Of a DNA stretch of 64,000 bases, positions 1 through 9,236 are shown piece after piece. This DNA comes from Monocercomonoides exilis (Eukaryota > Preaxostyla > Oxymonadida > Polymastigidae). The DNA lies in assembly GCA_001643675.2 (NCBI GenBank), contig LSRY02000009.1, forward strand, positions 1,249,501-1,313,500, given 5' to 3'. Positions within the stretch are counted from its first letter, which is position 1; each line of letters begins with the position of its first letter. The position numbers and the translations under genes are program-made. The notes beneath the pieces were generated by a model that was not told the DNA's origin, did not search any database, and was given only the letters and a program-made list of their open reading frames with translations.

Positions 1-490
1 CTTCACTTCACCACCGACTTCGCCTTTTGCCATGGTCTCGAAGACCAGAGGGCAGGGGGCATACCCCTCGGAGCTCCCTCCTGCAGGCTGTGCAGGGATC
101 CGGTGAGGCGAAAATTAAAAACGGAGCAGAAAGAAAAACCACTCTCGCTTTCGCGAGGCGTGGAAAAGAAAACTGCGTGTATTATGCTCTGCCTCCCACT
201 CTTCTGCTGCATCAGCAGAGCAACCCCAATCATCACACACTACATATTAAATATTCAATTCTTCTCTGTAAAAACAATAATAGTCTTGTAAAGGAGTAGG
301 ATCATGCTTGAACTTTTTATTTATTTCCACGTTTCTCAAAAAAGGTTCTAGGTGCGCATTAATATCTTCGGGCGGTTGATCTTTTCCTCTATCCTTTTAT
401 ATCTCGCCCTTTTTCTCGTCATATTCCTCCAAATATGTTTCTCTCTTACGCACCCAGCCGCTCTGAGTCTCTCCATCCGCGTTAGTTTTA
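1..490. other. GC-richer stretch, no supported gene
   Basis: The first 250 bases are richer in G and C than the later intergenic DNA, and both strands hold short open frames. None shows a motif I recognise. It may belong to another mobile element or to the flank into which the DIRS element inserted. Bases 250-490 are pyrimidine-rich on the plus strand and carry no clear signal. Confidence 0.3.
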
Positions 491-495
491 TTTCG

Positions 496-570
496 GAGCA
501 AATCCTGCTCACTGCGTTCTATCAATTCGCAATAGAGCGAATATACGAACGCAAGGAGCAGGTTTGCTCC
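496..570. repeat. Imperfect palindrome at DIRS left end (ICR-like)
   Basis: Bases 496-520 pair with 547-570 with few mismatches (GGAGCAAATCCTGCTC against GAGCAGGTTTGCTCC), enclosing the outer part of the left inverted repeat. DIRS elements carry such an internal complementary region beside one terminal repeat; assigning it that role is inference. Confidence 0.6.
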
Positions 571-584
571 TCAATAATGAGTTT
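525..584. repeat. DIRS left inverted terminal repeat
   Basis: These 60 bases are the exact reverse complement of 5840-5899. Identity stops sharply on both sides of the match. Confidence 0.9.
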
Positions 585-830
585 TGAAGTCCCTCGTTCT
601 CCTCTCTCCTCTGATCTTAAACCCTCATGCCTAGCACCTTGTCGTGCGGCGGATGACCAGAGGGACTGCGGATGAAGGTGCGACCTCAATCCCTACTCCC
701 TCCCCCTCCTGCGCTGTTTTCGGGGGGTTCTCGATCGAGTCTTCTGTACTTGAGCGGGCATAATAATTTGTCCTATGCTTCTCTCTCCGCGTTTCCCCCG
801 ATCGGTTTCGAGCTTCTTCTGCAAGGCAGT

Positions 831-2852
831 TTATCTACCCTCCGTAAGCTCCATAATGTTGCGGGGAATTATGGAGGGTGTCTCATCACCCCTGGTGGGT
901 TGTGTTATATCGTCCTCATGATGCGAACTCTTCTCTCGAGTCGACCCTCGTCTCTTCGAATTCTTTCTCTTGCTCGTCTCCGCTTCTCCCCCAGATTGTG
1001 ATGTTTCTTCAGGATACTCCTTTGTTTCAGATTCTGTATTCTCATTTGAAATTTCTTCTCCTTTGCTGTCCTTCTCCGACTTTCCTCCCTTCTCTGCCAG
1101 GGGTACTGGGCCACCGATTGTATCCAGGATCCATCTCGTGTTCTGAACTGGTAACACGGTGTAATACTCCTGGGCTACTCTAGAGCCTGGCGCCCATCTC
1201 GCGTACGCATTGATTGCTTTCCAATCTGCATCTTGTTGTCTTGCTAAGTGTGTTATCACAGCGTGTCTTATCGAGTACGCGGTAAATGTGTCGGGTATTC
1301 CGTTCTCTCTCAGGACAGCCACTAATTCTTCTTTGATCCTCTGCAAGTTTGCAGGTTGCCTCCCCCTGAGATCGAACCACACATGTTCGTCTCTAAAGGT
1401 TGTCTTTATATAATCCATCCAGCGTTGGAGCGCTACAACCGCATCGATACGTGGGTTTGGATGCTTATTTATAATAACCTTAACAGTCTCTCCCCCTGAT
1501 GTCTTTGTTTGTACTTGTGTCTGGACTAGATTCTCTTTAAATATCGTTGTATCACTTCTCATCCTCTCCAGCTCTGCTGGCCTTAGAGCTCCAAAGATCA
1601 TAGTCAGGATGAGAGCTCTCCTTTGGAGGGTCTGTGGGTCTTTCATATCGTGAGTGGCTTCTGCCCATTTCGTGATGATTGTCAAGTCCCACATCGATTT
1701 GTATCGTTTGCCTCTTCTTGGTTTCTCCCCCACATAGGTCTTTAGAAATGTCTCTATGTCTTTCACGTCAACCTTAGTCTCTCTGAAGAGGTTAATAGAA
1801 TCCAGCACCTTCCGTACTGTCTGATTTATCACTCCACTTGAGAGGTTTGTATTCGAAAGTGTTTCGATGAACTCTGCCATAATCCATTTAGCATCTTTCG
1901 TTGTGAGGGGGTCAGTGTCATCCATGCTCTCTCTATCTAGAAATTGCTTGAATCTTCGCAGGGCTCTCCACGTATCTCTCTCACTCTTCTGATTTCTAAG
2001 TATTGCTGCTGCTATGTCTTTTGCTCCCACGTGTTCTCCCCATGTTAAGAAGAGGTTTCTCCCCTGAATATTCTCTTCTCCAGTATAACGCTTATTACCT
2101 CTCCTGGGGGTAATTTCCAGCCTTCCCTTCTCATCTTCGTTCCCGGTGTCATGCACTCCTGAAAGGTCCCCAGGGTCTTTGTCAAATGCCCAGGCTGCAG
2201 TAGCGGGGTCCAGGTCTGCCCCCGCCAGGCTGGCAGAATCAGAATCGTCAGATTCCTCTGAGCTTCGTTCATCTTCTCTTTCATCACTCGCCCAATGTTT
2301 CTCAGGAACGGGTGGACTAGCACTATGTCGTCTTCTGGTGTTCCTTCCTCTCTCTTCCTTCTCATGGAGGATAGTCTCCAAGTACTTCCGCAGGGCACCG
2401 GCGCAATCTGTTCTGAAATTGTATCTTGTGTTCTCGGTGCGATTGACTGTAATATCTCTGCGACTTTCTCCCCCTTCAGTGCGTAGTCCGGCTTCTTCGC
2501 CATCCGGCTGAGTGCATCTGCTTCCGTGTTCTGCTCTCCCGGGAGATGTTCCGTCTGTATTGTTAAGTCCAGGCTGTTCAGCTTCTTCTCCAATGCTCTC
2601 AGTGTTGGGATGAGCGATGGCGCTCCCCTTTTCTTCTGGATTGTCCATCTCGTGGACATGTTGTCTGTCTTCAGACGAATATGATCTATCTTCTGCTGTT
2701 GCATCCACGCTCCCTTTCTCTGTAATCTCCTCAACACTGCTCTGGACTCCTTTTCGTTTATCGCTAACGCACTCTCCTGGGGGGTCCAACTTCCGTGGAT
2801 ATATATCTTCTCCTTTCTGTTTTCTGTCGGTATTGTTAATACTGCAACTCAT
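831..2852 (-). CDS. DIRS tyrosine recombinase
   Basis: The last open frame of the DIRS element encodes about 673 residues. The N-terminal 250 residues are charged and low in complexity and overlap the RNase H frame. The rest is a phage-integrase-type tyrosine recombinase: a helical core-binding region (RNLFLTWGEHVG onward), the box I arginine in GALRPAELERM, the box II segment AYSIRHAVITHL, and the C-terminal ARWAPGSRVAQEYY carrying the nucleophile tyrosine. It would integrate the circular DNA intermediate. The frame ends at TAA (831-833). If TAA encodes Gln here, it stays open through the left inverted repeat to a TGA. Its first codon overlaps the TGA that ends the reverse-transcriptase frame, so the annotated start is tentative. 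Confidence 0.85.
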   Translation of the reverse strand: MSCSINNTDRKQKGEDIYPRKLDPPGECVSDKRKGVQSSVEEITEKGSVDATAEDRSYSSEDRQHVHEMDNPEEKGSAIAHPNTESIGEEAEQPGLNNTDGTSPGRAEHGSRCTQPDGEEAGLRTEGGESRRDITVNRTENTRYNFRTDCAGALRKYLETILHEKEERGRNTRRRHSASPPVPEKHWASDEREDERSSEESDDSDSASLAGADLDPATAAWAFDKDPGDLSGVHDTGNEDEKGRLEITPRRGNKRYTGEENIQGRNLFLTWGEHVGAKDIAAAILRNQKSERDTWRALRRFKQFLDRESMDDTDPLTTKDAKWIMAEFIETLSNTNLSSGVINQTVRKVLDSINLFRETKVDVKDIETFLKTYVGEKPRRGKRYKSMWDLTIITKWAEATHDMKDPQTLQRRALILTMIFGALRPAELERMRSDTTIFKENLVQTQVQTKTSGGETVKVIINKHPNPRIDAVVALQRWMDYIKTTFRDEHVWFDLRGRQPANLQRIKEELVAVLRENGIPDTFTAYSIRHAVITHLARQQDADWKAINAYARWAPGSRVAQEYYTVLPVQNTRWILDTIGGPVPLAEKGGKSEKDSKGEEISNENTESETKEYPEETSQSGGEAETSKRKNSKRRGSTREKSSHHEDDITQPTRGDETPSIIPRNIMELTEGR

Positions 2853-4531
2853 CCCAGCTCTGACGCATCCGTTGTTTGTACTGCTGGCCTAGTTCTCTTC
2901 CTTTGATAACTCGGTCTGTTCTCTAGCAGGATCTTCTTCCAATGTGTCAACTCTCCTAACATCATTGGTATGACTATCACCGTTCCCTTCCAGCTCCCGC
3001 GGGCTATTGCCTGCCTCAGCACGTGTTGCATGCGCTTCATCCACAAGCTCGCTGGTGGGTGTTGTAACCTCACAAAATTCAGCCTCCCGAGGAGTGCTGC
3101 TAAGTCCCTCGTCTTTTGTCTCCTCCTCTTCTTTGCATGTGCTATCCACTTTCGCACATCCTCCCGGAGCAGCACTCTCTTCCTCTCTTGGAGCGTCACT
3201 TCCATCTTCTCTGAATTCCAACTCCATCCCAAAAACTCCACGCTCCTTGCGGGTTCTAGCTTCAGCTTCTCCTCCGACAGTATCCAGCCCAGATTTCTCA
3301 GGAACTGGGCTATCTCCTGTGAGATCGATCTCAATGCATCCCTGTCTGAGTGCATGAGGAGAATATCGTACAGATATATTACTAACTTCACTTTCCACTT
3401 TTCTCTGATATATGACGCCGCCCGTCTCATTATCTTTGTGAATACTCTGGGCGCGTCCTTTGCTCCAAATGGCATCCCCACGTAAGTGTAGCATTGCTTT
3501 TGGAAGCTGAAGCACAGAAAGGGACTGAACTGCTCGTCCACTTTGACATGTTGATAAGCACTCGATATGTCGAGCGTGGTCATCCAATCGTTCTCCTCCA
3601 GGAGTTCCACAACTGTCTCCTGGGAATCCATCTTGAAGTGTTTCCCTAGCACTTCCTCGTTTAAAATTCTGCAATCCAGGATCTTTCTCCACTTTCCGTT
3701 CTTCTTCCGGACCATAAATGTCGGGTTGAACCACTTCACCTCCGACTCCTGTATGGGTTTCACCACTCCTTCTTTCACTTCCTCCTCTAAGAGGGATAAA
3801 TAATTGTTTGTCATCTCTGTTGTTCCCCGAAATTCTTGTCTGTGTTTTCTCTCCTCGAGTGAGATTGGGGATTGGGGACTCATCCATCGTGCTTTTATAC
3901 CACGGCTCACTAATTTGTCTCCCCCAATCTTCCTCCACTCGTTCAGCCTGTTCACCAGTCTCCCAGGAAGTGGCTCCTTCGGTGGTCCCACTGCTACGCA
4001 ACTCCCCACTTCTGGTGTCCTTTGACCAGTCTGTATCTGTGCGGTCTCTTTCCCTTCGAGAGTATCTGCAGTAGCTATCTTCCAGCTCTCCTCCAGGACG
4101 CTCCCAATTAGGGACTCGATAACAGTCCCAGAAGCTCTCAAGGCTCTCTTCACTACCTCCCTCTCGGTTTCCTGATCGTTCATCTGTACTGTCCCGTGGG
4201 GATGTACGGAGTCTTCCTCTGTGTTTACTCTCCCTGTTCCCATCTCGCAATCTATCGAGCTTTCTATCTCTATCCTCTTCTTTCGGTCGGAAGGGCTCAG
4301 CGCCTCTTCGTTGTTCTCGCAGACTTCCACGGGTTTCTCCCCTGTGATTGTCTGTCGATCGATTGGGATCTCCCGTAGTACTGTCATTCCCTTGAGCTCT
4401 GACAGCATCATGTCCGTCCCTGTCTCGCGGCGAAGCGCGGCTCTCTCTTCTCTCTCTGTCTCGCGGCATAGCGCGGCTCTCTCTTCTCTCTCTGTCTCGC
4501 GGCGAAGCGCGGCTCTCTCTTCTACGCCCAC
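2045..4531 (-). pseudogene. DIRS reverse transcriptase-RNase H, probably inactive
   Basis: The reverse transcriptase of the DIRS element makes cDNA from the element RNA. Recognisable blocks in order are KILDCRILNEEV, MTTLDISSAYQHVKV, YVGMPFGAKDAPRVF, the active-site block VIYLYDILLMHS and the downstream EFLGWSWNSE. The active site, normally Y-x-D-D, reads Y-L-Y-D because the codon at 3368-3370 is TAC where GAC is expected. After TTDASELG an in-frame TGA (2849-2851) stands where DIRS RNase H usually has tryptophan. The same frame then continues as RNase H, with a TDNMSTRW block and LPGEQNTEADALSRM. One polymerase substitution and one nonsense change therefore disable it. The two halves share one frame with no indel. 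Confidence 0.85.
4422..4520. repeat. 36-bp minisatellite, three copies, inside DIRS coding sequence
   Basis: A 36-bp unit starting GTCTCGCGGCGAAGCGCGG repeats at 4422, 4458 and 4494 with few differences. Because the unit is 12 codons long it keeps frame. On the minus strand it is read by the start of the reverse-transcriptase frame as ERAALRRETERE repeats and, if TAG is Gln, also by the Gag tail. Confidence 0.85.
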
Positions 4532-5847
4532 TGGCTCGTTCCAGAAGCTGTTCCTGCTGCTGATTCTCCCTGTGTCCTCGGGGGGGCTGGAGGAAGGGGG
4601 ACTGTGAACGAGGGGGCTCTCCCAGCTGTTGCTGGGGCCTGTTGTGGTCGAGTTTGTGTTGACCTCCTTCTTTGTTTGAAATTTGAGAAGCTTCCTTCGA
4701 AACCTTGCTTCTGGAATTGTCTGTAGGCAAAACCTTGAGCGTTCCTGCCTGTGCTGTACCTCCCTGAGCGCCCGCCCCTGACTGGGGCGGGGCCGAAGGT
4801 TGTGGGAGAAGCGGGGGATGCTCCATATCCTGGAGCATCCCCCCCTGGACGAAAAAAGCTGGTGCTATCCACCAGTCTCCTGAAACTCTCTGGGATGTCC
4901 TTGGACATTCCCCCGTCCAGAAAACACTTCACGTTCTCCCAGCTTGACTGAGGGATAACTTTCAGCAAGTTTATGCGGCTAATACAGTCTGCTATTAGGG
5001 CGTACGCGCAAAAGAGCCCCCTTAGTCGCTCTTTCTCTTCTTCCTCTAGGCGTGTCTTTTTCAATTCTCTTGTAGTGAGGGCTGCAATCGCCTTCGCGGC
5101 TTCAAACCCCGATTCCAGGGCGGGCTGAAACAGCTCGATAACCCGGGCGGCTTCTGGGGAATCTTTTCTTCCCTCCGCAGTGACCCCCGTCACTGCTAGG
5201 GCGTTCCAACTCATGTCAGTGTGTCTAGTGAAAAAGTTCTTCTCCGTCTCCGGGATAAAGGTGTTCAGGATATCATCATTTATTCTGATAGATCCGGCTT
5301 TGCAAAAGTCCATGAATCTCTTCAGTTCTCCTGCTTGTCTCCTAGGCGTTAACCATTCGTCTGGGAAAATTCCCAAGAAATCTTCGGATCTATCTTGCTC
5401 TTCTTCCCGCTTTTCTGTGTTTTCGGAATCGCTCTCGCTGGTTTCTACATCGTCCCATTTCTTCATCTGCTTACGTCCGCGACTGCCCCTCAATCGCTGT
5501 CTGTGTCTCTTCTTTGCGATCATCTCTGTGTCATCAGATTCGGACTCAGATTCGCTTGATCCCGATAGAGATCTTCCTCTTGGTCGTTCCCTCTTCGTCT
5601 TTCTCACTGGTAATATTCCTACTGCTCCCGAGCGGCTCGGAACTGCTCGACTTCTCGCCATTTCCTCAATCAAATTTTCTACTCTTGAAAGTCTAATTGC
5701 AAGATCAAATCCTCTGTCCTCGCTGTTACTGGTTTCCATTCTAACAGGATCCTGAGTCATTATTACTGCGGACAATGGTGTGTAACAAAGGTTTATTTGT
5801 TTGCGAAGTTTGATCTTAAACCACCCATAATTTAAGATCAAACTCAT
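4522..5847 (-). CDS. DIRS Gag-like protein
   Basis: About 441 residues form the first frame of the DIRS element, starting at the edge of the right terminal repeat. The N-terminal third is acidic and serine-rich (SGSSESESESDDTE). A compact central domain of about 180 residues begins near FLGIFPDEWLTPRRQ, and the C-terminal tail is rich in G, R, P and F. This fits the nucleic-acid-binding capsid-like protein found first in DIRS elements; no zinc knuckle is visible. The frame ends at TAG (4522-4524). If TAG is Gln, it continues through the 36-bp repeats to TGA at 4408-4410. The function rests on position and composition rather than on a motif. A later in-element methionine (MTQDPVRMETSN) may be the real start. 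Confidence 0.65.
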   Translation of the reverse strand: MSLILNYGWFKIKLRKQINLCYTPLSAVIMTQDPVRMETSNSEDRGFDLAIRLSRVENLIEEMARSRAVPSRSGAVGILPVRKTKRERPRGRSLSGSSESESESDDTEMIAKKRHRQRLRGSRGRKQMKKWDDVETSESDSENTEKREEEQDRSEDFLGIFPDEWLTPRRQAGELKRFMDFCKAGSIRINDDILNTFIPETEKNFFTRHTDMSWNALAVTGVTAEGRKDSPEAARVIELFQPALESGFEAAKAIAALTTRELKKTRLEEEEKERLRGLFCAYALIADCISRINLLKVIPQSSWENVKCFLDGGMSKDIPESFRRLVDSTSFFRPGGDAPGYGASPASPTTFGPAPVRGGRSGRYSTGRNAQGFAYRQFQKQGFEGSFSNFKQRRRSTQTRPQQAPATAGRAPSFTVPLPPAPPRTQGESAAGTASGTSQWA

Positions 5848-5899
5848 TATTGAGGAGCAAACCTGCTCCTTGCGTTCGTATATTCGCTCTATTGCGAAT
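5840..5899. repeat. DIRS right inverted terminal repeat
   Basis: Exact reverse complement of 525-584. It abuts the start of the Gag-like frame, whose first codons lie at the repeat edge. A second small palindrome at about 5812-5840 (GATCTTAAA with TTTAAGATC) sits beside it. Confidence 0.9.
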
Positions 5900-5903
5900 C
5901 ATT

Positions 5904-6450
5904 TCATCTATCCTTTTGATGAAAAAAACTTTGGTCTCTTTCTTTCAATTCTTTTCCTTTCTTTTCCACTTTTCCACTTTCAACATTCATCTCTCCTTCT
6001 CTCTCATTCTCAATCTCGTTATTCTCCATTCCTATGTCATAATCAAATCCATCAACAACGTCAACTTCAGCCTCCTCTTTTTCTTTATTCATTCTGCTAT
6101 TGACTTCATCCATTCCTCCTTCTGAAGTCTCTTTCTCACTCTTCACATTTTTCGCATCTTTTTCCATTTCATTCTTCTCCTTAACCTCCAACCCACATCA
6201 ACAATCGCGCCCCATCTCCAATTGTGAATCCTTTGTGATTAACAGATTGTCTTCTTCCACTCTTTTCCTTCCTTCTGAATCGCCTAACAACGACCAGATC
6301 ATTTCACACGTTTGCATCGTCTCCCACGTTGCTGTTTCGCACAGTACCACAGCAACTGTCGTTAACTGAATTATTCTCATATCTCCTATTTTAATAAGAT
6401 TTAGCAGCAGTTGTCAGAATAACTTGAACAGCATGAGGAAGAATTTCAAA
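5904..6450 (-). pseudogene. Decayed gene fragment next to DIRS insertion
   Basis: One minus-strand frame runs from about 6430 to 5904. It holds a hydrophobic helical part (RIIQLTTVAVVLCETATWE) and then an acidic lysine-rich tail (EVKEKNEMEKDAKNVK). In-frame TGA codons fall near 6415 and at 6195-6197. It stops at a TGA five bases outside the DIRS right repeat, so the element insertion probably truncated it. I do not recognise the family. Confidence 0.35.
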
Positions 6451-6829
6451 AGATTTCTCAAGGGAAATGTTCGATTCTCACACAACCACAGTTGATTCTT
6501 CAAGGTGTTTCAGGAAAAAGATGAAGAAGAAGATGAAGAGAAAGATGATGAATATCATCGAACAGTAACAATATCCAGCCAGCCTTCAAATTCGTGCTCG
6601 TTGTTGGGGAACTGGAGGCGCTCAAGCTGTTTCACACACATCTCAGTAAGAACTCAGAGCTTCACGTATATCTCAGAAGCTCCGGCCATATCTTTTTCTT
6701 CTATAAAAACTGCCCAGACGAATGAACAAAAAGCGGATAAAGGATATTCATGCAGAAGACAAGAGCAGTCGAACATTGCTCGTTTTTTTTCAGCGCGTGT
6801 GGCAAACTCTTTTTAAGTGCACTCCAGGC

Positions 6830-7590
6830 TTCCAGCTAGTGCTGCTTTGAAGAGTGGTAGAGAAGCGTGATCAACATCGATAAGAAGACAGAGAGAGGAG
6901 ATAAGCGCTGCTGCAGTGAGGAGGAATAGAAGGAGAAGGAGTAGGCAGAACCGGACTTTGAGAAAATAGTGGATGCTGCGAAAATAACGATGCAAAAGGC
7001 AACGCATATAATGTTGTAGCATTCTCTTCCGTTGTTTGAGCGAGTAACTCATCGAGCTGCTCAGGGCTTTCATGCCATGCAAACGGCACAGTCAACTCAA
7101 CGTCTTGCAGATTGAGTTGATTCTGCAATGAGCTTGCGGACTGTTGTCTCAACGCTTCTCTTTTCGAATCAACAACTTATTCAAATTCTTTTGCGGATCT
7201 CTGAAGAAATGATAGAGGGCTCCGTGTCAGTCAGGCAAGGCTCATTTGAAACAGAACGTTTCATCGCAGTCATTTCGTCATATGGGCTCATGAACACTCT
7301 TTCGTGATCGTAGAAATTGTCGACCCGATCAGAAATCGCGTATGAACATAAACTTGATTTGAGTGCAAAATACACAGTTTGTCTTTCGAATTCTGCTTTT
7401 TCCTTTTCTGATTGAGAAAAATCAGCGCGCTTTATTTCGCTTTGCAAGAAGCACACAGTCTCCAGCAGCTGCCCTTCCAGTAAAATTTCCTTTGACGCTT
7501 TTCTCTTTGGATTGAGCCTCTTGTCGTATGCAGATATGCCTCTAGCCTCTGCTGTTTTTGAGTATGCTCCCTTAAAAAATGTTGGAATAA
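6830..7590 (-). pseudogene. Unknown gene fragment, two shifted frames
   Basis: Minus-strand frames read well from a likely 3' splice site (TTTTTTAAG near 7575) through AYDKRLNPKRKASKEILL and ERQTVYFALKSSLCSYAI to ERVFMSPYDEMTAM. Near 7190 the good frame shifts by one. It then continues across a TAA (read as Gln) into DSKREALRQQSASSLQNQ and VELTVPFAWHESPEQL, ending in a proline/serine-rich hydrophobic tail. No domain is recognised. Composition and codon order suggest a real gene that has decayed or contains an uncalled intron. Confidence 0.4.
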
Positions 7591-8207
7591 AAAAATTGTG
7601 AAAAGAAAGTTGCGATAAAGCTGTGCTTGTAATACATGTCCTTTTCCAACAGCGGAAACGGCTTACACATCTAATCCCACTTTGATGAAGAGAAAAATAT
7701 CAAAGATGACAAAAACGATAACGAAAAAGAATTAGAGGAGGAGGAGGAAAAAGACAATGAAACAGATGAAGAACAATATAATTTCACTGCTCTTTGAATT
7801 CTATCAGATCCAGTTGATTTTGGTGTTCTGGCGAGCTTCACTTGAATTTGCATGATCACGCTTGTATGATCTTCTCTTTTTCGTATGTGATCTCGAGAAA
7901 CTTCTTTATGATCTTGTGGATGTTTTGTGTTTCACATAAACTGTGAAACTTGGCATTGTTTTTGGTTCAGTGAATTTTTTGAATCGGCCAACTCCTTCGA
8001 GCCTGATGAATGATGATTGGATGGAGAAGCATTTACAGAAGAATTATAAGCGATTCCCTTGTTGATAATTTGGGGTTGGTTGTTGTTGATGATGATAATC
8101 AAAGAGTGTGAAATGCCATTCGAACAATAAACAACACTCAAAGAAAAAGCAGTTTTTTCAGAAAGGTGTTCCATTAAACTCATTGAAATAATGCGCACCT
8201 TTTTTCA

Positions 8208-8232
8208 AAAAAAAAAAAAAAAAAAAAAAAAG
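8208..8232. repeat. Poly(A) tract
   Basis: An uninterrupted run of about 25 A in AT-rich non-coding DNA between a gene remnant and the transposon cluster. The stretch 7900-8478 around it holds no supported gene. Confidence 0.8.
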
Positions 8233-8478
8233 ATAAATGCCGAACTGTTTTCATAAAAAAACAAACAAAATTAGAAATTGAGATAATCTGAAAATGAATT
8301 GTTCAAATGATGGAATAATTGGAGTGAACACACGAAAAAAAGCACACTTCTTATATATTTTGCAAGCTAACAATATATTTTTTTTACGGTCAAATCAAAT
8401 ATTCATCAATTGTTAGCAATATCGATAAATTGATAATCTTTTTTTATTTTTCAAAAAAAATATTTTGTAAATTGACAT

Positions 8479-8625
8479 GATCATGCGTTGTGAGCATTTC
8501 ATTTTTTTTTTGCTCGAAAGAGCATAAAATGATATCAAACAACCATCTGGTGTTGGAAAGTCCTTCTCCACTTTTGCCAAAAACGCACAAATAATTTGGT
8601 TAACTTATGATCAAGAATTTTTAAA
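8479..8625. repeat. Solo diverged terminal repeat of the USP-transposon family
   Basis: Starts GATCATGCGTTGTGAGCATT and contains GCTCGAAAGAGCATAAAATG, ACGCACAAATAATTTGGTT and a closing TATGATCAAG, matching in order the terminal repeat at 10870-11000. No second terminus or coding sequence goes with it, so it is a relic end, immediately left of the pogo-like element. Confidence 0.7.
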
Positions 8626-8640
8626 GTTTAAAAATATATA

Positions 8641-8678
8641 GTCGGGGACAAAACCCGGGACAAGGACAAAACCCGGGA
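8641..8678. repeat. Pogo-like left terminal inverted repeat
   Basis: 38 bp made of two tandem GGACAAAACCCGGGAC motifs; mirrored at 10821-10858 with one difference near the tip. Confidence 0.9.
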
Positions 8679-9031
8679 CACTTCAGTCTAGAATATTTTT
8701 TTAGAATGTTTATTAAAAACAATTCCAAATCATGAAACATTTCTTGATTAACTTTCTTGATTTCATCCGATGAATGCATGTCAAAATAATGGTCTCTTCA
8801 ATAAAAAATTATATCAAGGAGAATGATCAAACTTCCACAAATCATATAAAAAAAGCAAACACATTATCGCCTCTCCCTTTCAATAAATTATCATAGATAA
8901 AGACCTCAGCAGAGATTAACAGGCTCCCTTTCAAAGCGGAAAAAATTGATCATTTTCTGAAACAAGATGGAATCAAACATTCAGATTTGTGAAAAGCAAT
9001 AATCAAATCCCATTCATCCATCTACAGGCAT

Positions 9032-9180
9032 ATGGCTTCAAAAAAAGCAGGGCGTGATCCTCAACATGCTGGTAGAACAGGGCTATTTTATAAAGAAGAA
9101 ATAGAAGAAATAGAAGATTGTGCAATTGCACAAATATCATCCACTAACAAATTGACAGTTTCAGACATTATCAGATTCGT
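9032..9180 (+). CDS. Probable 5' exon of pogo transposase (HTH part)
   Basis: This short frame (GRTGLFYKEEIEEIEDCAIA, then SSTNKLTVSDIIRF) resembles the helix-turn-helix preceding the catalytic domain in pogo/jerky transposases. It ends in a T-rich stretch with GTGTGTTGC and a TTTTTATAG acceptor-like site at 9218-9227. The frame of the catalytic part differs, so an intron or a frameshift lies between. None of the donor/acceptor pairs I tried gave a clean join. Confidence 0.5.
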
Positions 9181-9236
9181 GTGTTGCTTTTTGTTTGTTT
9201 TTATTTTTAATTGTGCATTTTTTATAGTAAGAAAAT

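Larger units (their letters stand above)
490..5899 (-). mobile_element. DIRS-type tyrosine-recombinase retroelement
   Basis: The element is about 5.4 kb and reads right to left as Gag-like protein, reverse transcriptase/RNase H, then tyrosine recombinase, the gene set of DIRS retrotransposons. A perfect 60-bp inverted repeat lies at 525-584 and 5840-5899. The left end adds an imperfect palindrome, as expected for the internal complementary region used to circularise DIRS DNA. Its base composition is clearly GC-richer than the surrounding sequence. This copy carries at least two inactivating changes in its polymerase gene, so it is probably not autonomous. The outer left border is uncertain by some tens of bases. 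Confidence 0.85.

Noticed and set aside
2849-2851. TGA as a regular tryptophan codon in this genome
   Set aside because: It coincides with Trp positions twice, but copy B and several long frames use no internal TGA, and frames end at TGA; nonsense mutation is simpler.
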